Assembly (NCBI GenBank): GCA_902780535.1
Contig: CACZFT010000002.1
Coordinates: 1-44,604 of the forward strand
Origin: an uncultured Selenomonas sp.
Lineage (GTDB): Bacteria > Bacillota > Negativicutes > Selenomonadales > Selenomonadaceae
Length of the DNA stretch: 44,604 nucleotides
Direction: 5' to 3'
In this document: piece after piece, positions 16,581 to 24,678 of the stretch
Position numbering within the stretch: position 1 is the first letter of the stretch
How the letters are laid out: each line of letters begins with the position of its first letter
Position numbers and translations under genes: made by a program
Notes under the pieces: model-generated
Told to the model about the DNA's origin: nothing
The model's database searches: none
The model's input: the letters and a program-made list of their open reading frames with translations, nothing else

Positions 16581-18730
16581 GCCTCTTCCTTTCCGCCGCG
16601 GCGTTCCTTCCGCTCTGCCGTGCCAAACCACTCAGGCCGCGCTTCGCGCATCGACGGCCACTGGTCGCCGCCGCGATCGATCGCCGCCGTGTGCGCGCGC
16701 AGGACGCTGAGGAATTCTTCCTGCAGTGCCGCGTCCTCGATGCGTTCATGACCGCCAGGAGCGTCGGGACAGTTCCGCCGGTAGAGTTCCGTGTCGATGT
16801 TCCTCATGTCGATTGTCCCATCCTCATCGACAAATTCGTGCGTCTTCATCTGGAACTCATGATCGAGCGTGCGGATGGCGCAGCGGTAGACCTGCCCCGG
16901 ATAGAGCGTGTTGCTGATGGCATAGCGCCGCGCCTGTCCGCCGAGTGCCGCCGGGAGATTGCTGTCCGCCGTCTCCGGCACGTCGAATCCCGCTTCTTTG
17001 GCAAGGATCGCATAGAGGTCGAGGCTGCTCGTGATCTCGTCGCGCACGATGCCGCGCGCGGGGATGCCGGCACCGCGTGCCATGAGCGCCGCGCCGACAT
17101 GATGGTCGCTCAAGAGATACGGCGCATCGTCAAAGATCGACGCTCCGTGATCCGAATAGAGATTCACGACGTAGTCCCCCGGCGCGTAATGCGTTTCCAG
17201 ATAGTCAAACAGCACGCCGAGGCTGCGATCCGTCGCATGGATGCCCGCGAGATTCGCATCGCGATAGACATCATAGCCTGAGATATAGACGCTCGCATCC
17301 GTGCTGTTGCCGCCGGCGAGGCGCTTCTCGAGCGGGAGCTTCGTCTGCGTAGAGGGTGGCAGGTGGTACGTCCGCGCCGACCAGACATGGACATCGAGCG
17401 TGTGGAGCATCAGGAACTGGTCGCATTCGTCAAAGGCTTCCAGCTGACGGATGGCTCGCTCGACACCGAGATATATCGGCGTGCAATAGCCGTTGCCGAT
17501 GATGCGGTCGAATCCGCGCGAAGCTCCTGAGCAGAGGCCTGTGTTCATGCCGAGCAGGTTCGCGCAGTAGTAGCCGAGCTTCTTCATCTGCTCCGATATC
17601 GTCACGTACTCCGGCGCGAGCTCATACCCCGCCTGCTCGTTGAAGATCTGGTTGTGATGCGGATACATGCCCGACTCAATCGCAGCAAACGACGGGAACG
17701 TGTATTCGCTCGTCGAGAAATTCTGATCAAAGATGACGCCCTGGCTGAAAAAGCGCAAGATATTCGGCACATCGCGGTAGCCGCGATCCCGCACGAGGCT
17801 CCAGCTCAGCGTATCGACGAGGATGTTCAGGACGACGGGGTGGCGGCGCGGGCTGTGGCGGAGCTCGACGGGCGCACCGAGGACGAACGGCGTTTCCGTC
17901 GTCGCCGTAATCCGCGTCGGCTGCTCGACGCGGTAGAAATTGAAGCTCCACTTGCCGAGCGCGCTCGTGTCGTCATCGCCGAGGCCGAGCGGGCTGCCGT
18001 CCCCTTTCGCGAATCGGACGGACTGCCCTGCCGTCTTGCCCGCGAGCGGCACGAGCACGGGCGCGCCGTCCGGCTCGATCGTCACGTCGCGCACTTCCTG
18101 CGCCTTCATGGTGTCAAAGACGAACTCCGCGCCGCAGCGATTGACAAAGTCCGCGTTTCCCCTGCCCTGTTCCGCAATCCAGCTCTTCGCTTCGAGGTCC
18201 TCGCGTTCCTCATAGCAGCCGACCCAGAACCAATATTCCGACCGCGCATAGAACCGCGGCCAGAACTCTCCGACATAGAGATCGCGCCCCGACTGGAATT
18301 TCCCGTCCTCGACGCGCACGCGCGCCTTTGCAAACGGCGCATAATTGCCGATACCGAGCCCGAGTGACAGCAGGTTCATCTGCACATCTCCGACCGGCCC
18401 TTCATAAAGCTCGAGATCGAGCGGCACCTTGTAAAACTTCTTGCAGAGCCCTTCGAAATACGCAAGGCTCTGCACATCCCCGAGTGCCTTGCAGCAGCGC
18501 ACGAAGAGCCGCCAGACCTCGAAATTCAGCGGCCGCTTCGAAAATGCTTGCTGCGCATAAGCCATCGCGCGCATCGCATCGCCATGAAAGAGCTCATAGG
18601 CGCCGAGAAAGACCTCGGGCGCTTCCGAGAACGGATGCGCTTCGCCGTAGTCCCTGGCCAGCTGCACGTATTCATCATCAAATTCTTCCTGCTCCCGCTT
18701 CGCGAGAAGGCTCGCAAATGTTTTTGTCAT
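16577..18730 (-). CDS. Sulfatase-fold phosphotransferase or phosphodiesterase with TPR-like N-terminus
   Basis: A 717-aa protein. Residues 1-110 are helical and repeat-like; residues 298-640 are an alkaline-phosphatase-superfamily (sulfatase, PF00884) domain. The metal and nucleophile landmarks are VVLNILVDTLSW (Asp306), EYTFPSFAAIESGMYPHHN (Thr344 where sulfatases have Cys/Ser), NLYSDHGASI (Asp527, His528) and LSDHHVGAALMARGAGIP (His543/544). A Thr nucleophile argues against a formylglycine sulfatase and for a phosphodiesterase or phosphoglycerol/phosphoethanolamine transferase. No signal peptide or membrane helix is seen, unlike LTA synthase, so it should act in the cytoplasm. ATG 18730 overlaps the preceding GT2 stop and follows GGAGG. 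Confidence 0.75.
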   Translation of the reverse strand: MTKTFASLLAKREQEEFDDEYVQLARDYGEAHPFSEAPEVFLGAYELFHGDAMRAMAYAQQAFSKRPLNFEVWRLFVRCCKALGDVQSLAYFEGLCKKFYKVPLDLELYEGPVGDVQMNLLSLGLGIGNYAPFAKARVRVEDGKFQSGRDLYVGEFWPRFYARSEYWFWVGCYEEREDLEAKSWIAEQGRGNADFVNRCGAEFVFDTMKAQEVRDVTIEPDGAPVLVPLAGKTAGQSVRFAKGDGSPLGLGDDDTSALGKWSFNFYRVEQPTRITATTETPFVLGAPVELRHSPRRHPVVLNILVDTLSWSLVRDRGYRDVPNILRFFSQGVIFDQNFSTSEYTFPSFAAIESGMYPHHNQIFNEQAGYELAPEYVTISEQMKKLGYYCANLLGMNTGLCSGASRGFDRIIGNGYCTPIYLGVERAIRQLEAFDECDQFLMLHTLDVHVWSARTYHLPPSTQTKLPLEKRLAGGNSTDASVYISGYDVYRDANLAGIHATDRSLGVLFDYLETHYAPGDYVVNLYSDHGASIFDDAPYLLSDHHVGAALMARGAGIPARGIVRDEITSSLDLYAILAKEAGFDVPETADSNLPAALGGQARRYAISNTLYPGQVYRCAIRTLDHEFQMKTHEFVDEDGTIDMRNIDTELYRRNCPDAPGGHERIEDAALQEEFLSVLRAHTAAIDRGGDQWPSMREARPEWFGTAERKERRGGKEEA

Positions 18731-19623
18731 ACTGCCTCCGCCGATTCCCTTCGAACCCGTTCCATCCACGTCTGCGCAACGCGCAGCATAGCCGTCACCT
18801 GAATTCCCTGCACGCGACGCAGTGCCTCGGGATGCTCTTTGAAAAATGACAGCCTCCCGAGATTTTCTCCAATGCATGCGACAACGCGCGGAATTTCTTC
18901 TGCAACACGCAGAACATCCTCAAGCGTCTTCCGGCCACGCAGAATGGACGTGTCAGAAAGGCGCTGCACATAGTAAAAAAATGGCGTCCGCACATAGACG
19001 CGCGCTCGGAAAAAGCATTCTGTCAGAAAAACACTGTCCTCATGACACATGAGCTCGGGAAACTGGAGGTGCTCCCGTGCGAGGAACGCGCGGCGATACA
19101 GACGGCTGCCAACGTTGAACGGTGCCTCCTGGTACCATGGCATCCGCTCGGCCAGATTCTGAGAGAGACCATACGGCTCACTGGACTGCTTTGGATCTTC
19201 CGCCAAAGGATGCAGGACGTTCTCCCCCTCCCGTAGCAGATACCGCCCCATCGACTCGACGACATCCGCTTGCGTGACCTCCGCGAGGCGGAACATCTTT
19301 TCCAAGGCATCCACTCCGATGAAATCATCGCTGTCAAGGAACGCTGCATATTTCCCATGTGCCAGCGCGAGACCGCGGTTGCGCGCCGCACCCGCGCCCG
19401 CCTGTGCCTGCCGGACAAGATGAAAGCGCGAATCTGTCCCATACGTTTCTGTGCAGAACTCTGCCGAGCCGTCCGTCGAGCCGTCATCGATGCAGAGAAT
19501 CTCAAAATCCTGGAAGGTCTGTGCGAAAATGCTGTCGATGCATTCTTCGATATATGCCCGCCGATCATGCATCGGCACGATGACCGAGATGCTCGGGGGA
19601 TTCGTGGCGCTCCCCTGCTTCAT
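18727..19623 (-). CDS. Family 2 glycosyltransferase (GT-A)
   Basis: A 298-aa inverting GT2 enzyme: SVIVPMHDRRAYIEECIDSI at the N-terminus, EILCIDDGSTDGS, AGAGAARNRGLALAHGKYAAFLDSDDF with the DxD-like motif, and a conserved ED (CHEDSVFL) further on. The length is normal and there is no membrane segment. ATG 19623 overlaps the upstream TPR-glycosyltransferase by 4 bp (ATGA), preferred over a GTG/ATG a few codons upstream. Predicted to add one sugar of the flagellin glycan; donor and linkage cannot be told from sequence. Confidence 0.88.
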   Translation of the reverse strand: MKQGSATNPPSISVIVPMHDRRAYIEECIDSIFAQTFQDFEILCIDDGSTDGSAEFCTETYGTDSRFHLVRQAQAGAGAARNRGLALAHGKYAAFLDSDDFIGVDALEKMFRLAEVTQADVVESMGRYLLREGENVLHPLAEDPKQSSEPYGLSQNLAERMPWYQEAPFNVGSRLYRRAFLAREHLQFPELMCHEDSVFLTECFFRARVYVRTPFFYYVQRLSDTSILRGRKTLEDVLRVAEEIPRVVACIGENLGRLSFFKEHPEALRRVQGIQVTAMLRVAQTWMERVRRESAEAV

Positions 19624-20891
19624 TCCGCCACCTTCTTTTCCATCCATGCCTTTGTCGACGAGGAATCATTTGCATGCGCCAGATAATAGGATTCATCCTC
19701 GGGGAGATGATCTGAATCGTAATACCATGGCAGGTGGCGGAACGTGTACGGTCCCGCCATGCGGATAGCCGGACCACGGTGATAGAAGCGCGCATCCCGG
19801 TAGAGCGCGAACGTCGTATCGACATTCGCATAGTACGCATCGCCGCCGAGCGGCACATGGTAGAACCGGCGCTCGTTCTTTGCCTTCCGTTCCCGGTATT
19901 CATACGTGAGGTCTTCATAGGCCAGCGCCGCGCCGACCTTCGAGATGAGCGGATGCTCCTGGAGCACGCGCAGGAACGCCTGCAGGAACTGCGCAGGACA
20001 TGCTTCGGTCGGCAGGACATCCGGATCCGTGTAGACATACGGTGTCCGGATGTCCAGGAGCTCGAGCAGGCGGCTCGCCCAGAGCGCCGTATGGCCGAGG
20101 TTCGACCCGAGGCGCACGACGCGCACGCCCTCTGCGCGGATGGTTTCGTAGTAGCGGAGCAGCGGAGGATATGTCGAAGCGTTGTCGATGAGGATGATGT
20201 TGTCATAGCCGGACGTGCACAGCCATGTGACGAGGCGCGAAAGGCAGTCCACGCGGTCGCGGCAGTTGATGAAGATCGGCAGATGACGCACGGCCTCCCA
20301 GTCCTCCGCCTCGATTGTCATGGGAAACGTCAGCCCCTCATGAATCGGCGGCCGCGCCACGCCTTCCGGCGCAAGCATCTGCGCGAGCGCCACATCACGG
20401 TTCACGGCTGCCTCTGGGAGATCCGCCCGCTGCTCGAGCGCCTTCCCATAGGCGACAACGGCAGGCAGGAACGCGCCCATATGATACGCCGCATTGCCGA
20501 TGGCCAGCCAGGCTGCCGCATCGCCCGTGAACCGCGCGAGATGGTCGCCAAAGAGCTCGCGCGCCCTCCCGAAATCACCGGCGCGCAGCGCGAGGACGCC
20601 GCGGAAGAAATGGCCTTCCGGGAACCACGCGCTCTTGTAGAGCAGTCCCTGCGGAAACGCGCGCAGATAGTAGTCCGCGAGGCGGTCGTCGCCGCGCTCC
20701 ATAGCGAAGATCGCCGCCGCGAGGACGACCATCAGGCGGCCGTCTTCGAAAAACGCAAGCGCCTCCGTCTCCTCCACTTCCGGATGGGCAGAGGCTAGCT
20801 GGACGGCCGCGAGCACGCAGGCCGCGCATCCATCGAGATCTCCCGCTTTCTCAGCCTCGCGATAAGCCGCATAGATGTCTTGAGACTCCAT
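19620..20891 (-). CDS. TPR-glycosyltransferase fusion (GT-A type)
   Basis: A 423-aa protein. Residues 1-190 hold TPR-like helical repeats (for example GDFGRARELFGDHLARFTGD, followed by AAWLAIGNAAYHMGA). Residues 205-423 are a glycosyltransferase-like domain: PIFINCRDRVDCLSRLVTWL, NIILIDNASTYPPL, VVRLGSNLGHTALW and a YVYTDPDVLP segment whose DPD fits the metal-binding DxD. Such short GT-A proteins with this INCRDR opening occur in polysaccharide clusters. TPRs suggest docking onto the protein acceptor. The start (20891) lies 2 bp after the previous stop. Confidence 0.78.
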   Translation of the reverse strand: MESQDIYAAYREAEKAGDLDGCAACVLAAVQLASAHPEVEETEALAFFEDGRLMVVLAAAIFAMERGDDRLADYYLRAFPQGLLYKSAWFPEGHFFRGVLALRAGDFGRARELFGDHLARFTGDAAAWLAIGNAAYHMGAFLPAVVAYGKALEQRADLPEAAVNRDVALAQMLAPEGVARPPIHEGLTFPMTIEAEDWEAVRHLPIFINCRDRVDCLSRLVTWLCTSGYDNIILIDNASTYPPLLRYYETIRAEGVRVVRLGSNLGHTALWASRLLELLDIRTPYVYTDPDVLPTEACPAQFLQAFLRVLQEHPLISKVGAALAYEDLTYEYRERKAKNERRFYHVPLGGDAYYANVDTTFALYRDARFYHRGPAIRMAGPYTFRHLPWYYDSDHLPEDESYYLAHANDSSSTKAWMEKKVAE

Positions 20892-20893
20892 TT

Positions 20894-22246
20894 TCACTTC
20901 TCTCCCACGATAAGCCACTGGTAGGCCTCGAGATACTTCTCTTTCATATTGCCACGCAGGAGCGGCACAAGCTGCTTTTTGAGTTCCTGCAAATCTGCCG
21001 GGAGATCCGGCAGCGTCCACTCGACCTTTGCAACATGATATCCCGCCTGCGTCAGGAGTGCCATTGCCGTCTCACGCGTGAAGAACCGCAGATGCGTACG
21101 GTCGAGGATACCGGCATCCTCATAGTGCCACTGACCCTTGAGCATTTCTGCAAACACGCTGACATACGTGATGTTCGGCACGCTGATGACGATGCGCCCG
21201 CCGGGACGCGTCATGCGGTACATGTTCCGCACCGTCTGCCACGGGTCGCGCAGATGCTCGAGGATATCGCACATCAGGATGACATCGAACTTGTCATGCC
21301 AGGCCGGGTGGTCGAGCTTCTCGAGATCCATGGCCTGGACATCGGCAAAGAACCGCGCCACGGCCGCCGCACGGTCATTAAGCTCGATGCCGCAGAGCTC
21401 GGCTTTGGGGAACGCTCCCTGCAGATAGCAGAGCGTGCCGCCTGCCGCGCACCCCGCCTCCAGGACGGCCTGCGGTGCATGGCCGGAGTCGAGCTCCGAC
21501 AGGGCATCCCGGCGCACGTTCGTCGAATACGAGATGTCGAATCCATGAAGTTCGTGAAACCGCCGACTGTCCGCCACGAAATCTTCCGTGACGCCCGTCG
21601 CGTTGCGATGCACGTAGACATCATCGGCTGCGAGGACTTTCCAGCCCGCCTGCCAGAGGCGCAGCGAGAAGTCCCCCGCCATGCCCTGCGACGTCTGGAA
21701 CCCCGTGTCCGGCTGCACGTCGCGCAGCGCCGCGCGGCGCACGAGGAAGCAGCCATCATCATGAAGGAGCTCCTGCGTGACCTTCCCGCGGTACCGCTTC
21801 TCCACGCGCCGGGCAAAGTCATTCATTCCGTCGAGGTCCTGATAATCCGGCATCATGCGCACGCGGTTGTGCGACACGCCTGTCTGCACGGGCCCCACGA
21901 GCCCCGCATGAGGGTCACGGCGCAGGTCGCGCTCAAGCGCTGCAAGGCCTGACGGCTGCAGGATGAACGGGCTTTCGATATAGAGGATGCTGCCGCCATG
22001 TGCGACGCGCGCGCCCTCCGCAAACGATGCCGCCGGCCCGCGCGCATGGTCATGATGGAGAACCTGCGTTGAAGGCGACGCATCGCTGATCGACAGGACC
22101 TCGCCATCGACATCATCGACGATGATGAGTTCGGCCGGCCGTCCAGCCAGCATGCGCTCGAGTGCAATGAGATCCGACTCCAGATTCTGCCCGCTGCGCA
22201 CGACCCAGATGACGCTCAGCAGATTTTCCATTATTTTTTCTCCCAT
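20894..22246 (-). CDS. GT2 glycosyltransferase fused to SAM methyltransferase
   Basis: A 450-aa bifunctional protein. Residues 1-210 are GT2-like: LLSVIWVVRSGQNLESDL, ELIIVDDVDG, GSILYIESPFI and an acceptor loop ELLHDDGCFLVRRAAL. Residues 250-400 are a class I methyltransferase with motif I VLEAGCAAGGTLCYLQG, FDVILMCDILEHLRDPW and MTRPGGRIVISVPN. It could add a sugar and methylate it or its neighbour. Two starts are plausible: ATG 22246 (AGGG 8 bp upstream) and ATG 22231 (GGGAG 8 bp upstream, product MENLLSVI...); the first is reported because it leaves the shorter gap after the preceding gene. Confidence 0.82.
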   Translation of the reverse strand: MGEKIMENLLSVIWVVRSGQNLESDLIALERMLAGRPAELIIVDDVDGEVLSISDASPSTQVLHHDHARGPAASFAEGARVAHGGSILYIESPFILQPSGLAALERDLRRDPHAGLVGPVQTGVSHNRVRMMPDYQDLDGMNDFARRVEKRYRGKVTQELLHDDGCFLVRRAALRDVQPDTGFQTSQGMAGDFSLRLWQAGWKVLAADDVYVHRNATGVTEDFVADSRRFHELHGFDISYSTNVRRDALSELDSGHAPQAVLEAGCAAGGTLCYLQGAFPKAELCGIELNDRAAAVARFFADVQAMDLEKLDHPAWHDKFDVILMCDILEHLRDPWQTVRNMYRMTRPGGRIVISVPNITYVSVFAEMLKGQWHYEDAGILDRTHLRFFTRETAMALLTQAGYHVAKVEWTLPDLPADLQELKKQLVPLLRGNMKEKYLEAYQWLIVGEK

Positions 22247-22250
22247 GATT

Positions 22251-23372
22251 TCATCCCTCATAAAAACCGCCGCCCGGCACGAGATGGCGGCCGAGCACGT
22301 CACGCATCTGCGCGGCTTCTGGCAGGTCGCCGAGTCCGCCGGGAATCACGATGACATCGTACATTTCCTGCAGGTCGGACAGTGCGGCCGCGAGGCTCTC
22401 TGCCGTCTGCTGCGCATAGCGGATCGCGAGATCCTGCTGCGTGCGCGCAGCTGCGTCCCTGTCCCACGTCACACACGAGACTCGCAGACCCGGATGTGCC
22501 GCCCGCTGGATATAGGCGTCCGTGCAGACTGACATGCCGACGAGCAGCAAGCGCCGCCCTTCGCCCAATAGCTCGCCAGGCACCGTCGTGAGGATGCCGT
22601 GCAGCATGTTCCAGTCAGGAAACAACAGGTGCTTCTCACAAAAATATTTCGTATTCCGGCGCAGGAGCGCACGATATGCCTTTTCTTTTGCCGCTTGCTT
22701 CTGCGCGTCCTCATCCTTCCGGAACGATGCGCTGCCGAAGTGGTGGATGAACGTATCCTGGCAGAGCAGCAGCGAATATCCCGCGTCGCGCAGGCGGATG
22801 CAGAGGTCGTCATCCTCATAGTTTCCAGGCGAAAACGCTTCATCGAAGCCACCGACCTCTGCATAGGCTTTGCGGCGGACAAGCAGGCAGAATGCCGTCA
22901 GGGCATGCCATGGCTGCCAGAGCATGGACTGCGACACGTTGAAACGCTCCGCGAATGCCAGCATCTCGTCGAGATCCGCATACGAGACGGGAATCTGCTG
23001 GAAATGCGAGCAGCTGTTCGTCACGCAGCCGGCTGCGCCGATGTTTTCCGCACTGTGCAGCGCCGCCTGGAGGTTCTCGAGCCAGTGCGGCGTTACGATT
23101 GTGTCGCTGTTCAGAAGCAACAGATCATTTCGCGGCATCGCAAGCGCCATGCCCTGGTTGCAGGCGGCCGGAAAGCCGCGGTTCTCCGCATTCTCGACGA
23201 GGCGGAGATCCTTCTGCGCACGCAGGTACGCCAGCGAGCCGTCACGCGACGCATTGTCGATGACGATGAGCTCATAGCTCCCCCGCGGCGTGAAATTTCG
23301 GATGCTCTCGATGCAGAGGCGCGTGTAGTCCTCCGTATTGTAGCTCAAGAGGATGATGCTGGTCTTGTTCAC
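22251..23372 (-). CDS. Family 2 glycosyltransferase, rhamnosyltransferase-like
   Basis: A 373-aa GT2 enzyme with a C-terminal extension. Landmarks are TSIILLSYNTEDYTRLCIES, ELIVIDNASRDGSLAYL, ENRGFPAACNQGMALA, LLLLNSDTIVTPHWL (the DxD stand-in NSD) and GFDEAFSPGNYEDDDLCIR with the ED motif. This pattern is typical of rhamnosyl- and N-acetylhexosaminyl-transferases of the WcaA/RfbN kind. The last 110 residues (RRLLLVGMSVCTDAYIQRA onwards, then MYDVIVIPGGLGDLPEA) look like a small Rossmann-type domain of unknown role. The start is GTG 23372 with AAGGAG 10 bp upstream; the in-frame residues before it are biased noise. Confidence 0.85.
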   Translation of the reverse strand: MNKTSIILLSYNTEDYTRLCIESIRNFTPRGSYELIVIDNASRDGSLAYLRAQKDLRLVENAENRGFPAACNQGMALAMPRNDLLLLNSDTIVTPHWLENLQAALHSAENIGAAGCVTNSCSHFQQIPVSYADLDEMLAFAERFNVSQSMLWQPWHALTAFCLLVRRKAYAEVGGFDEAFSPGNYEDDDLCIRLRDAGYSLLLCQDTFIHHFGSASFRKDEDAQKQAAKEKAYRALLRRNTKYFCEKHLLFPDWNMLHGILTTVPGELLGEGRRLLLVGMSVCTDAYIQRAAHPGLRVSCVTWDRDAAARTQQDLAIRYAQQTAESLAAALSDLQEMYDVIVIPGGLGDLPEAAQMRDVLGRHLVPGGGFYEG

Positions 23373-23404
23373 TTCACATGTTCTCCTTTTCCGACATCTC
23401 CGCC

Positions 23405-24655
23405 TCACCGCTGACGCTCGCTGCGCAGCCGCTCGATGGCACGCAGGACGCTCTGCGGCGAGATGCGCCGCTGGCACTCTGCAAAGCGCGGGGACTTCTT
23501 TCCATGACGCGGGCAGACCGCACCGAGAAAACTATGCTCCACATCCTGGAAACAGCCCGTGCAGACGCGCGGATTCCAGACGCGGTATGCCTCGGGAAAC
23601 TCGTACCATGGCAACGAAAAGCCCGCTATCATCACGACGGGGCAGCCGACCGTCCAGGCAAGCCACGAAAGGCCGCTGCCGAGGCCGACGCAGAATGCCG
23701 CATGCGCGAGGAGCTGCGCGCGTTCCGTCAGCGGCTTGTCGCCCGTATCGTCTTCCGCGCCCGCAGGGCATCGCACTGTGATGCCATAATCGCTCTGCTC
23801 GCGCTCCTTGTCGATGCAGACGACACGGTATCCCGCTTCCTTGAGCGCCGCAACGACGACATCCCAGCCGCCCGGCCAGAGCCAGGATTTCAGAACACTC
23901 GATCCCTGCACGCTGATGCAGACATACGGCTCCACCATCAGCCGCGGCTCCTGCCGCAGGCGCTCGCCGATGGCAGCAGGCGGCGCGGGCGGTGCACCAT
24001 CCATGCCGAGGATCACGCGCGCAATCTGCTCGAGCGGGATCGTCCGCCCATCGACCGGCGTCTGGTGCGGATCGCCATTGCCGTTGCCAAGGTAAAATGC
24101 AGCATATGCATCGTCCGGCACATGCTGCGCAAGCGGAAACGACGGATAACAGAGACGCACGACGTCTTCATATCCTTCTGGCACGCAGAGCGTCACATGC
24201 GCCTGATGCACACGCTCGAACTCGACGATGCTCGGCAGGAACGCCAGCATGTCGCCGAGGCTCCGGCTCAGCACCGCGACATAAATCTCCTGTCCGTCAA
24301 GGTCGATGTCATGCGCAAAGACGAGCCCATCGTCCTGCTCCACCTCGACATGCCACGGGATATAGTATTTCTCGACCGAGACAAGCAATGTCTCCGAGAC
24401 ATCTTCGTCGAAAAACACCTTCCCCGTCTCGCCATCGGAAATGCGCACATGAAAATGCCCTTTCGGCACCTCGAGCCGCAGTCCGGCGCGGAAGTCGATC
24501 TTGAGTCCCGGAATGCCCGTCTCGCCCGCCACGGAACCGCCATACACGCAGAGCGAATGATAAAACGCGCCATCAAAGTCGCGCATGCGCTTCCACATTT
24601 TCTTCGAATAGCTCTGGCACGCAAAATCGCGCACAGGATACGGAAATGCCGACAT
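23405..24655 (-). CDS. TibC/Aah-type O-heptosyltransferase (BAHT family)
   Basis: A 416-aa protein matching the autotransporter strand-loop-strand O-heptosyltransferase family, which moves heptose from ADP-heptose to Ser hydroxyls. Family marks: an N-terminal beta-barrel region (LEVPKGHFHVRISD), SRSLGDMLAF with the putative catalytic Asp135, WPGGWDVVVAALKEAGYRVV, GLGSGLSWLAWTVGCPVVMI, and a C-terminal Cys cluster at Cys365, Cys368, Cys381 and Cys394 (VCTGCFQ...CPRH...ECQRRISP) corresponding to the iron finger of TibC. Known members sit next to autotransporters; here the nearest substrate-like gene is flagellin. ATG 24655 has AGG 8 bp upstream. An alternative would be a heptosyltransferase acting on another glycan. 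Confidence 0.88.
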   Translation of the reverse strand: MSAFPYPVRDFACQSYSKKMWKRMRDFDGAFYHSLCVYGGSVAGETGIPGLKIDFRAGLRLEVPKGHFHVRISDGETGKVFFDEDVSETLLVSVEKYYIPWHVEVEQDDGLVFAHDIDLDGQEIYVAVLSRSLGDMLAFLPSIVEFERVHQAHVTLCVPEGYEDVVRLCYPSFPLAQHVPDDAYAAFYLGNGNGDPHQTPVDGRTIPLEQIARVILGMDGAPPAPPAAIGERLRQEPRLMVEPYVCISVQGSSVLKSWLWPGGWDVVVAALKEAGYRVVCIDKEREQSDYGITVRCPAGAEDDTGDKPLTERAQLLAHAAFCVGLGSGLSWLAWTVGCPVVMIAGFSLPWYEFPEAYRVWNPRVCTGCFQDVEHSFLGAVCPRHGKKSPRFAECQRRISPQSVLRAIERLRSERQR

Positions 24656-24678
24656 GATCTCAACCTGCTTTCAAGGAA

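Noticed and set aside
16577-18730. True sulfatase
   Set aside because: The formylglycine Cys/Ser position is Thr and no CxPxR signature exists; a phosphotransferase or phosphodiesterase is more likely.
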